A DNA stretch of 34,626 nucleotides from a bacterium (GCA_018822665.1 JAHJJX010000025.1:1-34626), one strand, 5' to 3'. Counted from the first letter of the stretch, positions 1 through 7,162 are shown. Notes: generated by a model not told the origin, from the letters alone. Program-made: numbers and translations.

Positions 1-145
1 CATAATATCTTATTATCCATTATTTAATTTTATGAAAGATTATAACCGCTTTTGTATTAAAGTACTTTTTATGATTTGAAAATTTGCAAAATATAGGAAA
101 ATATGAAATACTAATAATATATTTATACTTTAATATAAAACTATT

Positions 146-559
146 ATGTGATTGAACTGACTGACAAATTATGAAGAGAAAGAAGTTGACTTAGCTTTTT
201 CAGATGTAGAAATCAAAATGGCTAAAAAATGGATTCAAGAACTTTACGAAGTTTTTGAGCCTGAGTTTGAATTAAACATAGATGAACTTATTGAAAAAAT
301 TAAAAAAATTAAAACAGATACTTTTTTACCCTTCATGCTTAAGGCTATAATTTTAATGAAGAAAAATTGAGCAAAAAACTTAACTGAATTAGATAAATTA
401 TATAGTAGTATTGTTAAAAAAGAATCGTCAGTAAAGTTTTTAAAAAAAGATTTTGAAGAGTTAAATCTACACGAAGAATGGGAAAAACAACAAGTACAAG
501 ACTTTGAAGAAGCAAAATTATTATCTGAGCAAATAAGAAATGGTAAAATAGACAAATAA
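146..559 (+). CDS. Unknown 137-residue protein, readable only with UGA as glycine
   Basis: Seen: from ATG 146 to TAA 557 the frame has three in-frame TGA codons (codons 2 and 5, and one in a Lys-Asn-TGA-Ala context about two thirds of the way in the first half) and no other stop. Read with TGA as Gly the protein starts MGLNGLTNYEEKEVDLAF and continues as a lysine- and glutamate-rich, probably all-helical protein ending NGKIDK. An in-frame TAA lies shortly upstream, so ATG 146 is the natural start. Under the standard code only a truncated piece would be made. No family is recognised. A DUF3024 gene with a strong Shine-Dalgarno follows 28 bases later and uses ordinary TGG and GGN codons. Inference: same foreign origin as the frame at 2489-4069. 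The length and amino-acid pattern support a real gene; function is unknown. Confidence 0.6.
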
Positions 560-587
560 TTTTTAAGATTTAAAGGAGGACTTCCTA

Positions 588-932
588 ATGCCAATCCCAC
601 CAATCCAAAAACAACTAGTTGAAAAACTAATGCAAAACTATTGCGATAAAAAAGCCCCTAAAGAGTTGAATGAGAGTATTCAGCTCTTTTATTATATCAG
701 AGGTAACAACATCACTTTAGTTGAATCTCGTCCGTCATGGCACGATAAAACAGAGTGGATAGATATGAAAATCGCTCAGATACGATTTGAAAATGAAAGT
801 AAAACTTTTACTCTTTATTGTCCTGATAGAAATGAAAAATGGCATTTATATGATTTTATTGAAGCATCTACAGAACTTGAAAATTTATTAAAAGAAATTG
901 ATAGAGATCCTACGGGCATATTTTGGGGCTAA
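588..932 (+). CDS. DUF3024 family protein
   Basis: 114 residues. The C-terminal two thirds matches the DUF3024 pattern as I know it: LFYYIRGNNITLVESRP near residue 33, then a Trp, then a W-x-D-M-K-I-A-Q-I-R-F block, then CPDRNEKWHLYD and the end ErDPTGIFWG. The function of the family is not known; it occurs as short stand-alone cytoplasmic proteins. The start is fixed by a near-perfect Shine-Dalgarno, aaaggagg, at about 570-577. It uses TGG for tryptophan five times and has no in-frame TGA, so it is a standard-code gene although the frame just upstream needs TGA as sense. A hairpin with a T-run overlaps the stop codon. Confidence 0.85.
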   Translation: MPIPPIQKQLVEKLMQNYCDKKAPKELNESIQLFYYIRGNNITLVESRPSWHDKTEWIDMKIAQIRFENESKTFTLYCPDRNEKWHLYDFIEASTELENLLKEIDRDPTGIFWG

Positions 933-951
933 ATTGTTAGCTCTTTTTTTT
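926..951 (+). terminator. Intrinsic terminator after the DUF3024 gene
   Basis: A 7-base-pair stem (GGGCTAA / TTAGCTC, one G-T pair) with a 4-base loop is followed by a run of eight T. The 5' arm contains the TAA stop codon of the DUF3024 gene. Confidence 0.65.
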
Positions 952-965
952 GAAGTGTTTTTTAG

Positions 966-988
966 AATCCAAGCCTAAGTCTTGGATT
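966..988. repeat. Perfect 8-bp hairpin
   Basis: AATCCAAG, a 7-base loop, then CTTGGATT. It lies between convergent genes. Neither strand shows a following T-run, so a terminator role is only possible. Confidence 0.4.
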
Positions 989-1020
989 ACTAGTATAGAA
1001 CTAAGGTATCTATCTTAATA

Positions 1021-1254
1021 TTAAACATAAAAAGCTATCTTAAAATCTAGATATTTACTTTCTAGCATATCTGCAACAGCTTGATTTTTAAATGTATGTA
1101 GATGAGAAAGTTCCCCTTTTCTTAATGTGCCTTCTTGTGTTGCTTGAAATTTATTTTTCATTAAACTGCTTGCATCAAATAAATTAATGTTGAAATGTTC
1201 TTCATTAATATTTTCTTCATATATTTTTCCATTAGCGGGAATTTTAATATTCAT
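1021..1254 (-). CDS. Unknown 77-residue protein downstream of the XRE regulator
   Basis: No family recognised. The protein starts MNIKIPANGKIYEENINEEH and ends KYLDFKIAFYV, with no signal peptide or membrane segment. On the minus strand AAGGAT lies about 7 bases before the ATG, which supports translation. It is on the same strand as the XRE regulator at 1328-1579, 73 bases downstream of it, so the two are likely co-transcribed. Such a small partner beside an XRE protein could be part of a regulator or toxin-antitoxin-like pair, but nothing in the sequence proves that. Confidence 0.55.
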   Translation of the reverse strand: MNIKIPANGKIYEENINEEHFNINLFDASSLMKNKFQATQEGTLRKGELSHLHTFKNQAVADMLESKYLDFKIAFYV

Positions 1255-1327
1255 ACTTATATCCTTTTTTGTAAATGATAGTTAATAATAATACATTACA
1301 ATAAAAATATGGCAAATTGACATGCTT

Positions 1328-1579
1328 TTATGACATTTTAAAAAACTCACAAACATCAACTTCCAAAACTTCAGCAATTTTCACTAAATGCTCAATATTA
1401 AAGTGCTTATTATTCAAACAAATCTCAGCCATAGAAATTGTTCCGACTGCTTTATGCCCTATAGCCATTGCAAGAGCTAATTGTGATACACCTTTTTCAT
1501 TTCTAATATCTTTTACTTTCTGCCCAATTTTTTTATAAATCTCAAGCATTTTTTCATCCGTAATGCTAGTTTCTTTCAT
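1328..1579 (-). CDS. XRE-family helix-turn-helix transcriptional regulator
   Basis: 83 residues. A single HTH_3/Cro-C1 domain covers about residues 13-75: IGQKVKDIRNEKGVSQLALAM, then a turn, then ISMAEICLNNKHFNIEHLVK, IAEVLEVDVCEFF. This is the classic layout of small phage-type repressors and restriction-modification controller proteins. It probably acts as a dimer on the palindromes in the divergent promoter region (1592-1608 and 1637-1654). A further half-site ATAGTTA sits over its own start codon (1578-1584), which suggests autoregulation. Divergent neighbour: the small gene at 1684. Family assignment is firm; the target genes are inferred. Confidence 0.85.
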   Translation of the reverse strand: MKETSITDEKMLEIYKKIGQKVKDIRNEKGVSQLALAMAIGHKAVGTISMAEICLNNKHFNIEHLVKIAEVLEVDVCEFFKMS

Positions 1580-1591
1580 AGTTACCTACCC

Positions 1592-1608
1592 ATAGTTAAG
1601 CTAACTAT
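1592..1608. promoter_or_regulatory. Candidate XRE operator 1
   Basis: Perfect inverted repeat ATAGTTA-AGC-TAACTAT in the intergenic region between the XRE gene and the divergent small gene. It shares the heptamer TAACTAT with operator 2. Confidence 0.6.
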
Positions 1609-1636
1609 AAGTGTAGGAAGTATAGAATTTTTCATC

Positions 1637-1654
1637 AACTAACTATAGTTAGTT
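1637..1654. promoter_or_regulatory. Candidate XRE operator 2
   Basis: Perfect 18-base palindrome AACTAACTATAGTTAGTT, 28 bases beyond operator 1 and 29 bases before the ATG at 1684. It contains the same TAACTAT/ATAGTTA half-sites. Confidence 0.65.
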
Positions 1655-1683
1655 ATTTGGAGATAAAAAGTTGAGGAAGGCAG

Positions 1684-1881
1684 ATGAGTATTGAATCACA
1701 ACAAAAAAAGTATATGCAAGACCATTATAAATGGACAGATAAAGTTCAAGAGATTGAACAAAAAATTAGAGAAGCAAATGCAGAAGGTAGAGATGGAAAA
1801 GCCATTTATGAATACCAATTAAGTGAAGCAAGAAGTCAAGCCAGACTTTGTTATGAACTAGCTACAGATAGAGGATTTTAA
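1684..1881 (+). CDS. Unknown 65-residue charged protein
   Basis: Starts MSIESQQKKYMQDHYKWTD and continues with a Lys/Glu/Gln-rich, probably helical body (KVQEIEQKIREANAEGRDGK) ending ATDRGF. No signal peptide, no membrane segment, no family recognised. AGGAAGG lies just upstream of the ATG, a good ribosome binding site. It is the first gene after the XRE operator region and probably heads a short operon of small genes reaching 2408. TGG is used for Trp and GGN for Gly, so it is a standard-code gene. Confidence 0.6.
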   Translation: MSIESQQKKYMQDHYKWTDKVQEIEQKIREANAEGRDGKAIYEYQLSEARSQARLCYELATDRGF

Positions 1882-1882
1882 T

Positions 1883-1991
1883 ATGGCAACAATAAGGTAA
1901 AGAATCAGATAAAGAAAAAGGTAAACCAAAAACAAAAAGTGGAGAACATAGAAAGCAAAAGCAGGGTGGAAATAAATCTAAAAAATGGTGA
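1883..1991 (+). pseudogene. Small basic protein gene with an apparent +1 frameshift
   Basis: The ATG at 1883 begins MATI and then meets TAA at 1898. Skipping one base after codon 4 gives an open, strongly basic tail: GKESDKEKGKPKTKSG, then EHRKQKQGGNKSKKW and TGA at 1989. The tail looks like a real lysine-rich, disordered nucleic-acid-binding type of peptide. The break could be a one-base insertion, a sequencing error in the AATAAGG stretch, or programmed frameshifting. The gene starts two bases after the preceding stop, so it would be translationally coupled. Function unknown. Confidence 0.4.
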
Positions 1992-2024
1992 TTTGATAAG
2001 AAAATACAACACAAGGAAATATAG

Positions 2025-2183
2025 ATGAAAAAGGTTTTAAAATTTAGTGTAATAAAAATTGCAGATAGTAATTATCAAGGTAGTGCATGTTCTCAATGTT
2101 CTTGTAAACAGTTTGTAATCTCAAGCGACCCTCAATTTTGTGATAATTGTGGACATTCTCGGTCTTCTCATTATGGAAAGTAA
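2025..2183 (+). CDS. Small zinc-ribbon-like protein, 52 residues
   Basis: ATG 2025 preceded by ACAAGGAAAT, a fair ribosome binding site. Translation starts MKKVLKFSVIKIADSN and contains a SACSQCSCK knuckle and, about 15 residues later, an FCDNCGHSRSSHYGK tail. The two CxxC pairs are spaced as in zinc ribbons, so zinc binding is likely. No specific family recognised. It ends 6 bases before the next gene, which supports an operon of small genes. Confidence 0.55.
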   Translation: MKKVLKFSVIKIADSNYQGSACSQCSCKQFVISSDPQFCDNCGHSRSSHYGK

Positions 2184-2189
2184 TTAAAA

Positions 2190-2408
2190 ATGAAAAAAAT
2201 ATTTTTATTACTATTTTTATTATTTTCTACAATTTCTTTTGCTACAGACAACAACCAAACTAAAGAAATGTCTAAAGAAGATGTTGATAAATGGTTTGAA
2301 GAATATGCAGAATTAGAAGAAAAAACTAAAAAGCTTAAAAAACTCAATAATACTCTTGACGAATTAAATGGTATGTTAGAAGTAAAAAAAATAGAAGCTA
2401 CAAAATAG
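2190..2408 (+). CDS. Small exported protein with helical tail
   Basis: 72 residues. Residues 1-19 form a clear Sec signal peptide (MKKIFLLLFLLFSTISFA) with cleavage expected after SFA. The mature part is about 53 residues, highly charged and probably a single coiled coil (EEYAELEEKTKKLKKLNNTL). A periplasmic location is expected. No family recognised. It is the last gene of the small-gene operon starting at 1684, and a weak hairpin overlaps its stop. Confidence 0.55.
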   Translation: MKKIFLLLFLLFSTISFATDNNQTKEMSKEDVDKWFEEYAELEEKTKKLKKLNNTLDELNGMLEVKKIEATK

Positions 2409-2420
2409 CCTCTATTTTTT
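2402..2420 (+). terminator. Weak AT-rich terminator-like hairpin
   Basis: AAAATAG-CCT-CTATTTT followed by two more T, overlapping the TAG stop of the preceding gene. The stem is AT-rich, so activity is uncertain. Confidence 0.35.
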
Positions 2421-2488
2421 GCACCACATCCAAAAATATGATAAAATCTATATAACTCCTAAAATCTTACAAAATTAATAATCAATTT

Positions 2489-4069
2489 ATGTCAATAGAA
2501 TGAATGTCATCTCATATCAATGAATGACCTAGTTTAAAAGATACACCTGAATATCAAAAGCAACTCAATGAAAGGGTTGAAATAATTAAACAAGATGAAA
2601 AAAACTATAAGCATTTAGTAAAAGTAAATGATGTTCTAAATGTGCTTGATGTGACGGATGAGCAAGAAGATATGTTAAGACCAAGACTTGAAACACTAGA
2701 CAATGAAACTCTCAAAAGTTTAACAACAAAAACTAGATGAGAGATTTTTGCAATTTTAAAAAATCAAGTGCAAGATGTTCATAACGAAGAAGTAGAACAA
2801 ACTGACTCAAAAATCTCAAAACTAAAAGCAATCTTCACACCTGAACTTTTAAAGCAACATTCTAAAATAAAAGAGCAATTTGAAGAATTAGACACTACAG
2901 CAGATAAAGAAAAGATTTTTAGAAACATTATCAATATTTTAAAAAATGAACCTTGAGAATTAAAGTCTATCATAGATTCTTTTTGATGAGCTAACCCAAA
3001 TAATCCTCAATATCTTGAATTTAAAAACACTTTAATAGGTTTAGATAGCAGTTTTGAAAACTACTTTAATGATTTAGAGAAACTAGAGGCTTGAGTGAGC
3101 TTGAATTCAAATGAAATCATAGAATGAATTGAAAAAAAATCTTGATGAATGTTAGATATAGATTTGAAAGCTAATGTTTCAAAATTGCATCTTCCTGAAA
3201 GTAATTATAGTTTTGATAAAAAGTTAGATAAACAAGCACTAAGTGAACTTGAAAATACAAAAGATAATAAGGTAAATGATATTAAGAGAAGCTACGCTTC
3301 TCTTAAAGGATTGTACAATCCTTTTGCTAGTTTAAGCAGTAAAATAGAGCAGGGTTTATCAGAGCAAAACTCAAAAGAAAGTTCTCATGATTTTCTGAAT
3401 AATTTTCCAAATGATATTTTTAGTGAGATGGATGATGTTTATGAAACTATGAATATTGACTCAAATATTCAAATAACTAAATCAGATATGAACTCTTTAT
3501 CTGATAGTAAAACTATAGAAGAATTTAGAGCAAAAAAAGAAAATATAGAAAATAAATTTCAAAAAATAGTAACTCAAATTAATTCACAAAAAGCGTGAGT
3601 TGAAACAGAGTATAAATCAAATCTTGAAAAATTAGCAACAAGAGATTCTGAGGCAAAAGAAAAGCAAGTAGAAGTTTTGAAGTTTTTTAAGAACAGTGGG
3701 TTTGATTTATTTCCCAAAGAGCTAACGGACAAAGTTATAAATATGCTTCAAAGTGGAATGTTAATCGTACCATGACTTGATTTGAATATTCAAAACATAG
3801 ATTTAGAAAATTGACACTTTTGAGAGAGTTCAGCATTTTTAGATAAAGATTCTTGAATTAACACATTAGCAAAAAGAAATCTAGTGAAATTTATGAATAA
3901 AATGATTAGTTGAGATACTACTGAACCTCTATGAGTAGAAGCGATTGTAAACTGAATCTCAGTAGCTAATCCAGCTAAGCTTAAAAATGATTTTTTAAAA
4001 GCTGATATAGTTGGTGGTCTTGGATGGAAGTATAGTAAAATTCTTGAAAATTTAAAAAAAGTTTCTTAA
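2489..4069 (+). CDS. Unknown 526-residue protein, readable only with UGA as glycine
   Basis: Seen: from ATG 2489 to TAA 4067 the frame contains 18 in-frame TGA codons and no internal TAA or TAG. Several TGA sit in glycine-like places: tandem TGA TGA before Ala-Asn-Pro and before Met-Leu-Asp, and VP-TGA-LDLN near the end. The frame also uses TGG (GGLGWKYSK) and about eight GGN codons. Reading TGA as Trp would give two WW pairs and an improbable Trp content. UGA as Gly is the documented code of Absconditabacteria and Gracilibacteria (table 25). The protein is Glu/Lys/Asn-rich, mostly helical, without signal peptide or membrane segments, and starts MSIEGMSSHINEG. No domain recognised. In a UGA-stop host only short internal pieces (2768-2956, 3149-3598) would be open. 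Inference: recent transfer from, or assembly join with, a code-25 genome or its phage. Confidence 0.75.
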
Positions 4070-4127
4070 TGTTTAAAGTAAGGCTGTTTTCACACTTAGT
4101 ATACTATATGCGAAATCTATTTTTTAA

Positions 4128-4146
4128 GGGACTTTCACGGGACTTT
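4128..4146. repeat. GGGACTTT tandem direct repeat
   Basis: GGGACTTT occurs at 4128-4135 and 4139-4146, 11 bases apart, just past the end of the UGA-recoded frame. Helically phased short repeats like this can be integrase arm-type sites, but no integrase is present in the window. Confidence 0.4.
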
Positions 4147-4267
4147 AAAGAAAAAAAGGTTATAATAATGCCCTCAAAAGCCCTATACATTGGGATTTAA
4201 AATTTTTCTTACAAAAGAGTGTCGTATTCTCTGTAGATGCTCAAGATGTACCCTTTGTGTTTGAATG

Positions 4268-4293
4268 TCGGCATGTGGAAATAGAGATGCCGA
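4268..4293. repeat. Hairpin containing the dispersed 11-mer
   Basis: TCGGCAT and ATGCCGA form a 7-bp perfect stem with a 12-base loop. The left arm includes the start of GGCATGTGGAA (4270-4280). Confidence 0.5.
4270..4280 (+). repeat. Dispersed 11-mer GGCATGTGGAA, copy 1
   Basis: Exact match on the plus strand, intergenic, inside the hairpin at 4268-4293. Confidence 0.7.
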
Positions 4294-4319
4294 TAATTTT
4301 GATATGTAATTTTACACTA

Positions 4320-4362
4320 AATCACTTATGATAGCATTAGCAAAAAGTAACATAATGTAAAC
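4320..4362 (+). repeat. Direct repeat, left copy
   Basis: Begins AATCACTTATGATAGCATTA and ends CATAATGTAAAC. The copy at 5168-5213 matches 26 of the first 27 bases and then CATAATGTAAA after a small indel. The two copies flank the outer-membrane protein gene. Confidence 0.7.
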
Positions 4363-4387
4363 TAATGTTTTAATTATAAAATATTAG

Positions 4388-4416
4388 TTTACATTAAATT
4401 ATATACTAGATAGAAT
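4388..4416 (+). promoter_or_regulatory. Sigma-70-type promoter of the barrel protein gene
   Basis: TTTACA (4388-4393), 17-base spacer, TAGAAT (4411-4416). The -10 box is also the left arm of an inverted repeat TAGAAT-N7-ATTCTA, a possible operator. Confidence 0.5.
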
Positions 4417-4444
4417 AGGATAAATTCTATAGGGAGAAAATAAA

Positions 4445-5050
4445 TTGAAAAAAATAATTACAGCAGCTTTAGCATCCGCAACTCTACTCTCAACAGCATC
4501 TTTTGCTGATATCTATCTTGGTGTGGATGCTATAAGCGGGGATAGTATGTCTTATACGATGAAAGCCAATACCGGAGGCAGTGCGACATGGGATGCGACA
4601 GAAACCGGTTATCGTATTAAACTAGGAGCAGGTGAACTTGATGATTGGACATGGCAGTTGTATTATAGTGCGATCGAATCCAATAAATACTATTGGTCAA
4701 GTAAAAGTTTAACGGAGTTTGGATATGACCTGCGACCGGGTTGGGAAATTGGAAATAATTTTTATTTTACTCTCCCTTTTGGTATCAATTATGGAATAAC
4801 TGAAACTGACTCAACGGTAGACAGCAGTTCCTGGGCGAGAGTTGGTTTTAAAGTGGGAGCAAGCATTAGTTATGTTGTGGCAGATCAAATTGAATTTTTA
4901 GCCGGATACGATTATAAAGGTGTAGTGTGGCAGGATATTGTGGTGGGCTCTACTACCTTTAGCACAACGGGCAGCGGTTCAGGAATGTATTTTGGTGTGA
5001 ACTTATGGTTTGGAAATGCAAATCAAAAAGCAATCGGAGCAGTAAAATAA
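4445..5050 (+). CDS. Outer-membrane beta-barrel-like protein
   Basis: 201 residues from a TTG start with AGGGAG 8 bases upstream; the TTG places the signal peptide MKKIITAALASATLLSTASFA at the very N-terminus (cleavage after residue 21). The mature protein alternates polar and aromatic residues in the way of short transmembrane beta strands (YRIKLGAGELDDWTWQLYYS, FYFTLPFGINYGI, VGFKVGASISYVVADQIEFL, MYFGVNLWFG), which suggests an 8-strand barrel of the OmpA/OmpW size class. It does not end in the usual terminal aromatic residue; after NLWFG it continues with NANQKAIGAVK. No specific family recognised. It stands alone, with its own promoter and a strong terminator, between two direct repeats. 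Confidence 0.7.
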   Translation: MKKIITAALASATLLSTASFADIYLGVDAISGDSMSYTMKANTGGSATWDATETGYRIKLGAGELDDWTWQLYYSAIESNKYYWSSKSLTEFGYDLRPGWEIGNNFYFTLPFGINYGITETDSTVDSSSWARVGFKVGASISYVVADQIEFLAGYDYKGVVWQDIVVGSTTFSTTGSGSGMYFGVNLWFGNANQKAIGAVK

Positions 5051-5108
5051 AATAATGTGCATTAAGCACTGGCGAGTGTTTTTCATCAAATTGCCTAGTG
5101 CTACACTT

Positions 5109-5137
5109 TAAACAGGTTTTTAAAACCTGTTTACCTC
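5109..5137 (+). terminator. Strong hairpin terminator
   Basis: TAAACAGGTTTT-T-AAAACCTGTTTA, 12 paired bases around a single central T, then ACCTCTTT. It follows the barrel protein gene by about 60 bases. The U tract inside the arms makes it potentially bidirectional. Confidence 0.6.
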
Positions 5138-5167
5138 TTTAAAACAACTCTCAATTCTTTTACGCTC

Positions 5168-5213
5168 AATCACTTATGATATCATTAGCAAAAAATAATG
5201 CATAATGTAAAAC
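5168..5213 (+). repeat. Direct repeat, right copy
   Basis: Near-copy of 4320-4362, ending 17 bases before the ABC-F start codon, so one copy sits upstream of the barrel gene and one upstream of ABC-F. Confidence 0.7.
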
Positions 5214-5229
5214 AATACAAAAGAGTCTC

Positions 5230-7062
5230 ATGATACAACTAGTAAATATTTCTAAAAGCTTCTCAAGCCAAGAGCTTTTTAGCAATCTCAATTTTAAATT
5301 AAACGGCGGAAATAAAATCGGTCTGGTCGGTAGAAACGGGAGTGGGAAATCTACTCTGTTTAAACTTATTTTAAGGGAAGAAGCCCCTGATAGCGGTGAA
5401 ATTATCATCCCTAAAGGGTATAAAATAGGAGCACTCAAGCAGCATCTTGAGTTTAGCCAAAACACACTCAGAGAAGAGGCGGCATTAGCATTGGAAGAGG
5501 AGATGAAGTACGACCTTTACAGAGTGGAGAAAATTCTTTTTGGTTTGGGTTTTACTCAAGAGGACTTGGAAAAAGACCCTCTTTCGTTTTCGGGAGGTTA
5601 TCAGATTCGTATTAACCTTGCAAAACTTTTAGTGACTGAACCAAATCTGCTTCTATTGGATGAGCCTACGAACTACCTTGACATTATCTCGATGCGTTGG
5701 TTAAAAACCTTTTTGAGAGCCTTTGAGGGTGAAATTATTTTGATAACCCACGACAGGGATTTTATGGACAGCGTCACCACTCACACAATGGGAATTATCC
5801 GTCGTAATTTAAGTCTGATAGCAGGTGATACGCATAAGTTTTATGAACAGCTCAAGGCAAATGACGAGTTGTATGAGAAACAAAAATTAAGTCAGGACAA
5901 AAAAGTAAAAGAACTTGAAGATTTCATCGCCCGAAATAAAGCGCGTGCTTCTACGGCGGCGCTTGCACAGTCTAAAGTCAAACAGCTGGAGAAAATGGAG
6001 CTGTTGGATGATTTAGGATTTGACGCAACTTTGAAGTTTGATTTTAACTTCAAAGAAACTCCTGCAAAAGTTTTGCTGGATGTAAAAGATTTGAGTTTTG
6101 GGTACAGCCCTGAGAAGATTCTTTTTAAAAATATCTCTTTTGCACTTGAAAAAGGGGAATGTCTTGGAATTATCGGAAAAAACGGCAAAGGAAAGTCAAC
6201 GCTTTTAAATACTATTGCGGGAGAATTAAAGCCTCTTAGAGGCAGGGTTGATTTTCATACAACGACATCTTATGCGCATTTTGGGCAGACAAATATCAGT
6301 CGGTTGAATCCTAAAAATTCAGTAATTGATGAGATTTATGTTGGAAATCCAACCCTCTCTGCTGCAAGCGTTAGAGGAATTTGCGGGGCAATGATGTTTA
6401 GCGGAGACAGCGCTGAGAAAAAAGTATCTCTGCTCTCTGGGGGAGAAAAAAGCCGTGTAATGCTGGGGCAGATTTTGGCAAGAAGCGTGAACCTTCTTTT
6501 TCTTGATGAACCGACAAATCACTTAGATATGGATTCCATTGAAGCTTTGAGTGAAGCGATTAAAAACTTTAAAGGTTCGGTTATTATTGTTACCCACTCC
6601 GAAGAGTTATTGCGCCGTGTTTGCGATAGACTTATAATTTTTTCAAAAGAGGGTGCCGAGTATTTTGATGGCGGATATGACCTTTTCTTAGAAAAAATCG
6701 GCTGGGAAGAAGAGGAGCAGGTTGAAAAAGTAAAAACCGCTCCAAAAGTGAACAAGCAGGAAAATAAAAAGCTTCGGGCAGCCCTTGTGCAAGAGAGAAG
6801 CAAACTGATAGCTCCCTTAAAAAAAGAGATAGAAAAACTGGAGAAGTTTATTATGCAGACAGAGGATGCCCTTGAACTGTATCACAAAGATTTGATTGTT
6901 GCTTCAAACAGCGGCGACAATAGCAAAATCATGGAACTCTCACAGCGTATCTCTAAAAATGAAAGTGAAGTTGAAGAAAAATTTGAGCTTTTAGAAACAG
7001 CACAAAATGCTTTGGATGAACTTATGGCGGAGTTTGATGTAAAACTTGCAGAGTTGGAATGA
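5230..7062 (+). CDS. ABC-F family ATPase (ribosome-associated type)
   Basis: 610 residues, two ABC domains in one chain and no membrane segment, which defines the ABC-F class (EttA/Uup/YheS relatives that act on the ribosome rather than in transport). Domain 1: Walker A GRNGSGKST at 34-42, signature FSGGYQIRINLAKLL, Walker B LLLLDEPTNYLD. A charged linker with ELEDFIARNKARASTAALAQ lies between domains. Domain 2: Walker A GKNGKGKST near 316, signature LLSGGEKSRVMLGQ, Walker B LLFLDEPTNHLD near 422. The last 100 residues form a charged coiled coil, as in Uup and YheS. Both catalytic Glu are present. It stands alone and ends in TGA, showing that UGA is a stop in this genome. Which ABC-F subfamily cannot be decided by eye. 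Confidence 0.93.
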   Translation: MIQLVNISKSFSSQELFSNLNFKLNGGNKIGLVGRNGSGKSTLFKLILREEAPDSGEIIIPKGYKIGALKQHLEFSQNTLREEAALALEEEMKYDLYRVEKILFGLGFTQEDLEKDPLSFSGGYQIRINLAKLLVTEPNLLLLDEPTNYLDIISMRWLKTFLRAFEGEIILITHDRDFMDSVTTHTMGIIRRNLSLIAGDTHKFYEQLKANDELYEKQKLSQDKKVKELEDFIARNKARASTAALAQSKVKQLEKMELLDDLGFDATLKFDFNFKETPAKVLLDVKDLSFGYSPEKILFKNISFALEKGECLGIIGKNGKGKSTLLNTIAGELKPLRGRVDFHTTTSYAHFGQTNISRLNPKNSVIDEIYVGNPTLSAASVRGICGAMMFSGDSAEKKVSLLSGGEKSRVMLGQILARSVNLLFLDEPTNHLDMDSIEALSEAIKNFKGSVIIVTHSEELLRRVCDRLIIFSKEGAEYFDGGYDLFLEKIGWEEEEQVEKVKTAPKVNKQENKKLRAALVQERSKLIAPLKKEIEKLEKFIMQTEDALELYHKDLIVASNSGDNSKIMELSQRISKNESEVEEKFELLETAQNALDELMAEFDVKLAELE

Positions 7063-7162
7063 CACATTAGAACAGTTGTTAATAAATCAGAGGTAGTTTC
7101 AAAAGGGATTTTTTAAGTACATCTTCTTATGTTATTATTAGAAAAAAAGAAAAGAGATTATT

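Larger units (their letters stand above)
4070..4444. other. Intergenic boundary between the foreign segment and the backbone
   Basis: 375 bases without a convincing gene. It holds a GGGACTTT tandem repeat (4128-4146), a hairpin carrying the 11-mer GGCATGTGGAA (4268-4293), the left copy of a direct repeat (4320-4362) and the promoter of the next gene (4388-4416). A short open stretch at about 4206-4328 has no start or recognisable family. Confidence 0.5.

Noticed and set aside
2768-3598. Two separate short genes (2768-2956 and 3149-3598) under the standard code
   Set aside because: They are in the same frame and are pieces of the single frame 2489-4069 once TGA is read as sense; neither has its own ribosome site.
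2489-4069. UGA read as tryptophan (Mycoplasma-type code)
   Set aside because: It would give WW pairs and 19 Trp in 526 residues, and in the methylase fragment it would put WW in the conserved glycine motif.
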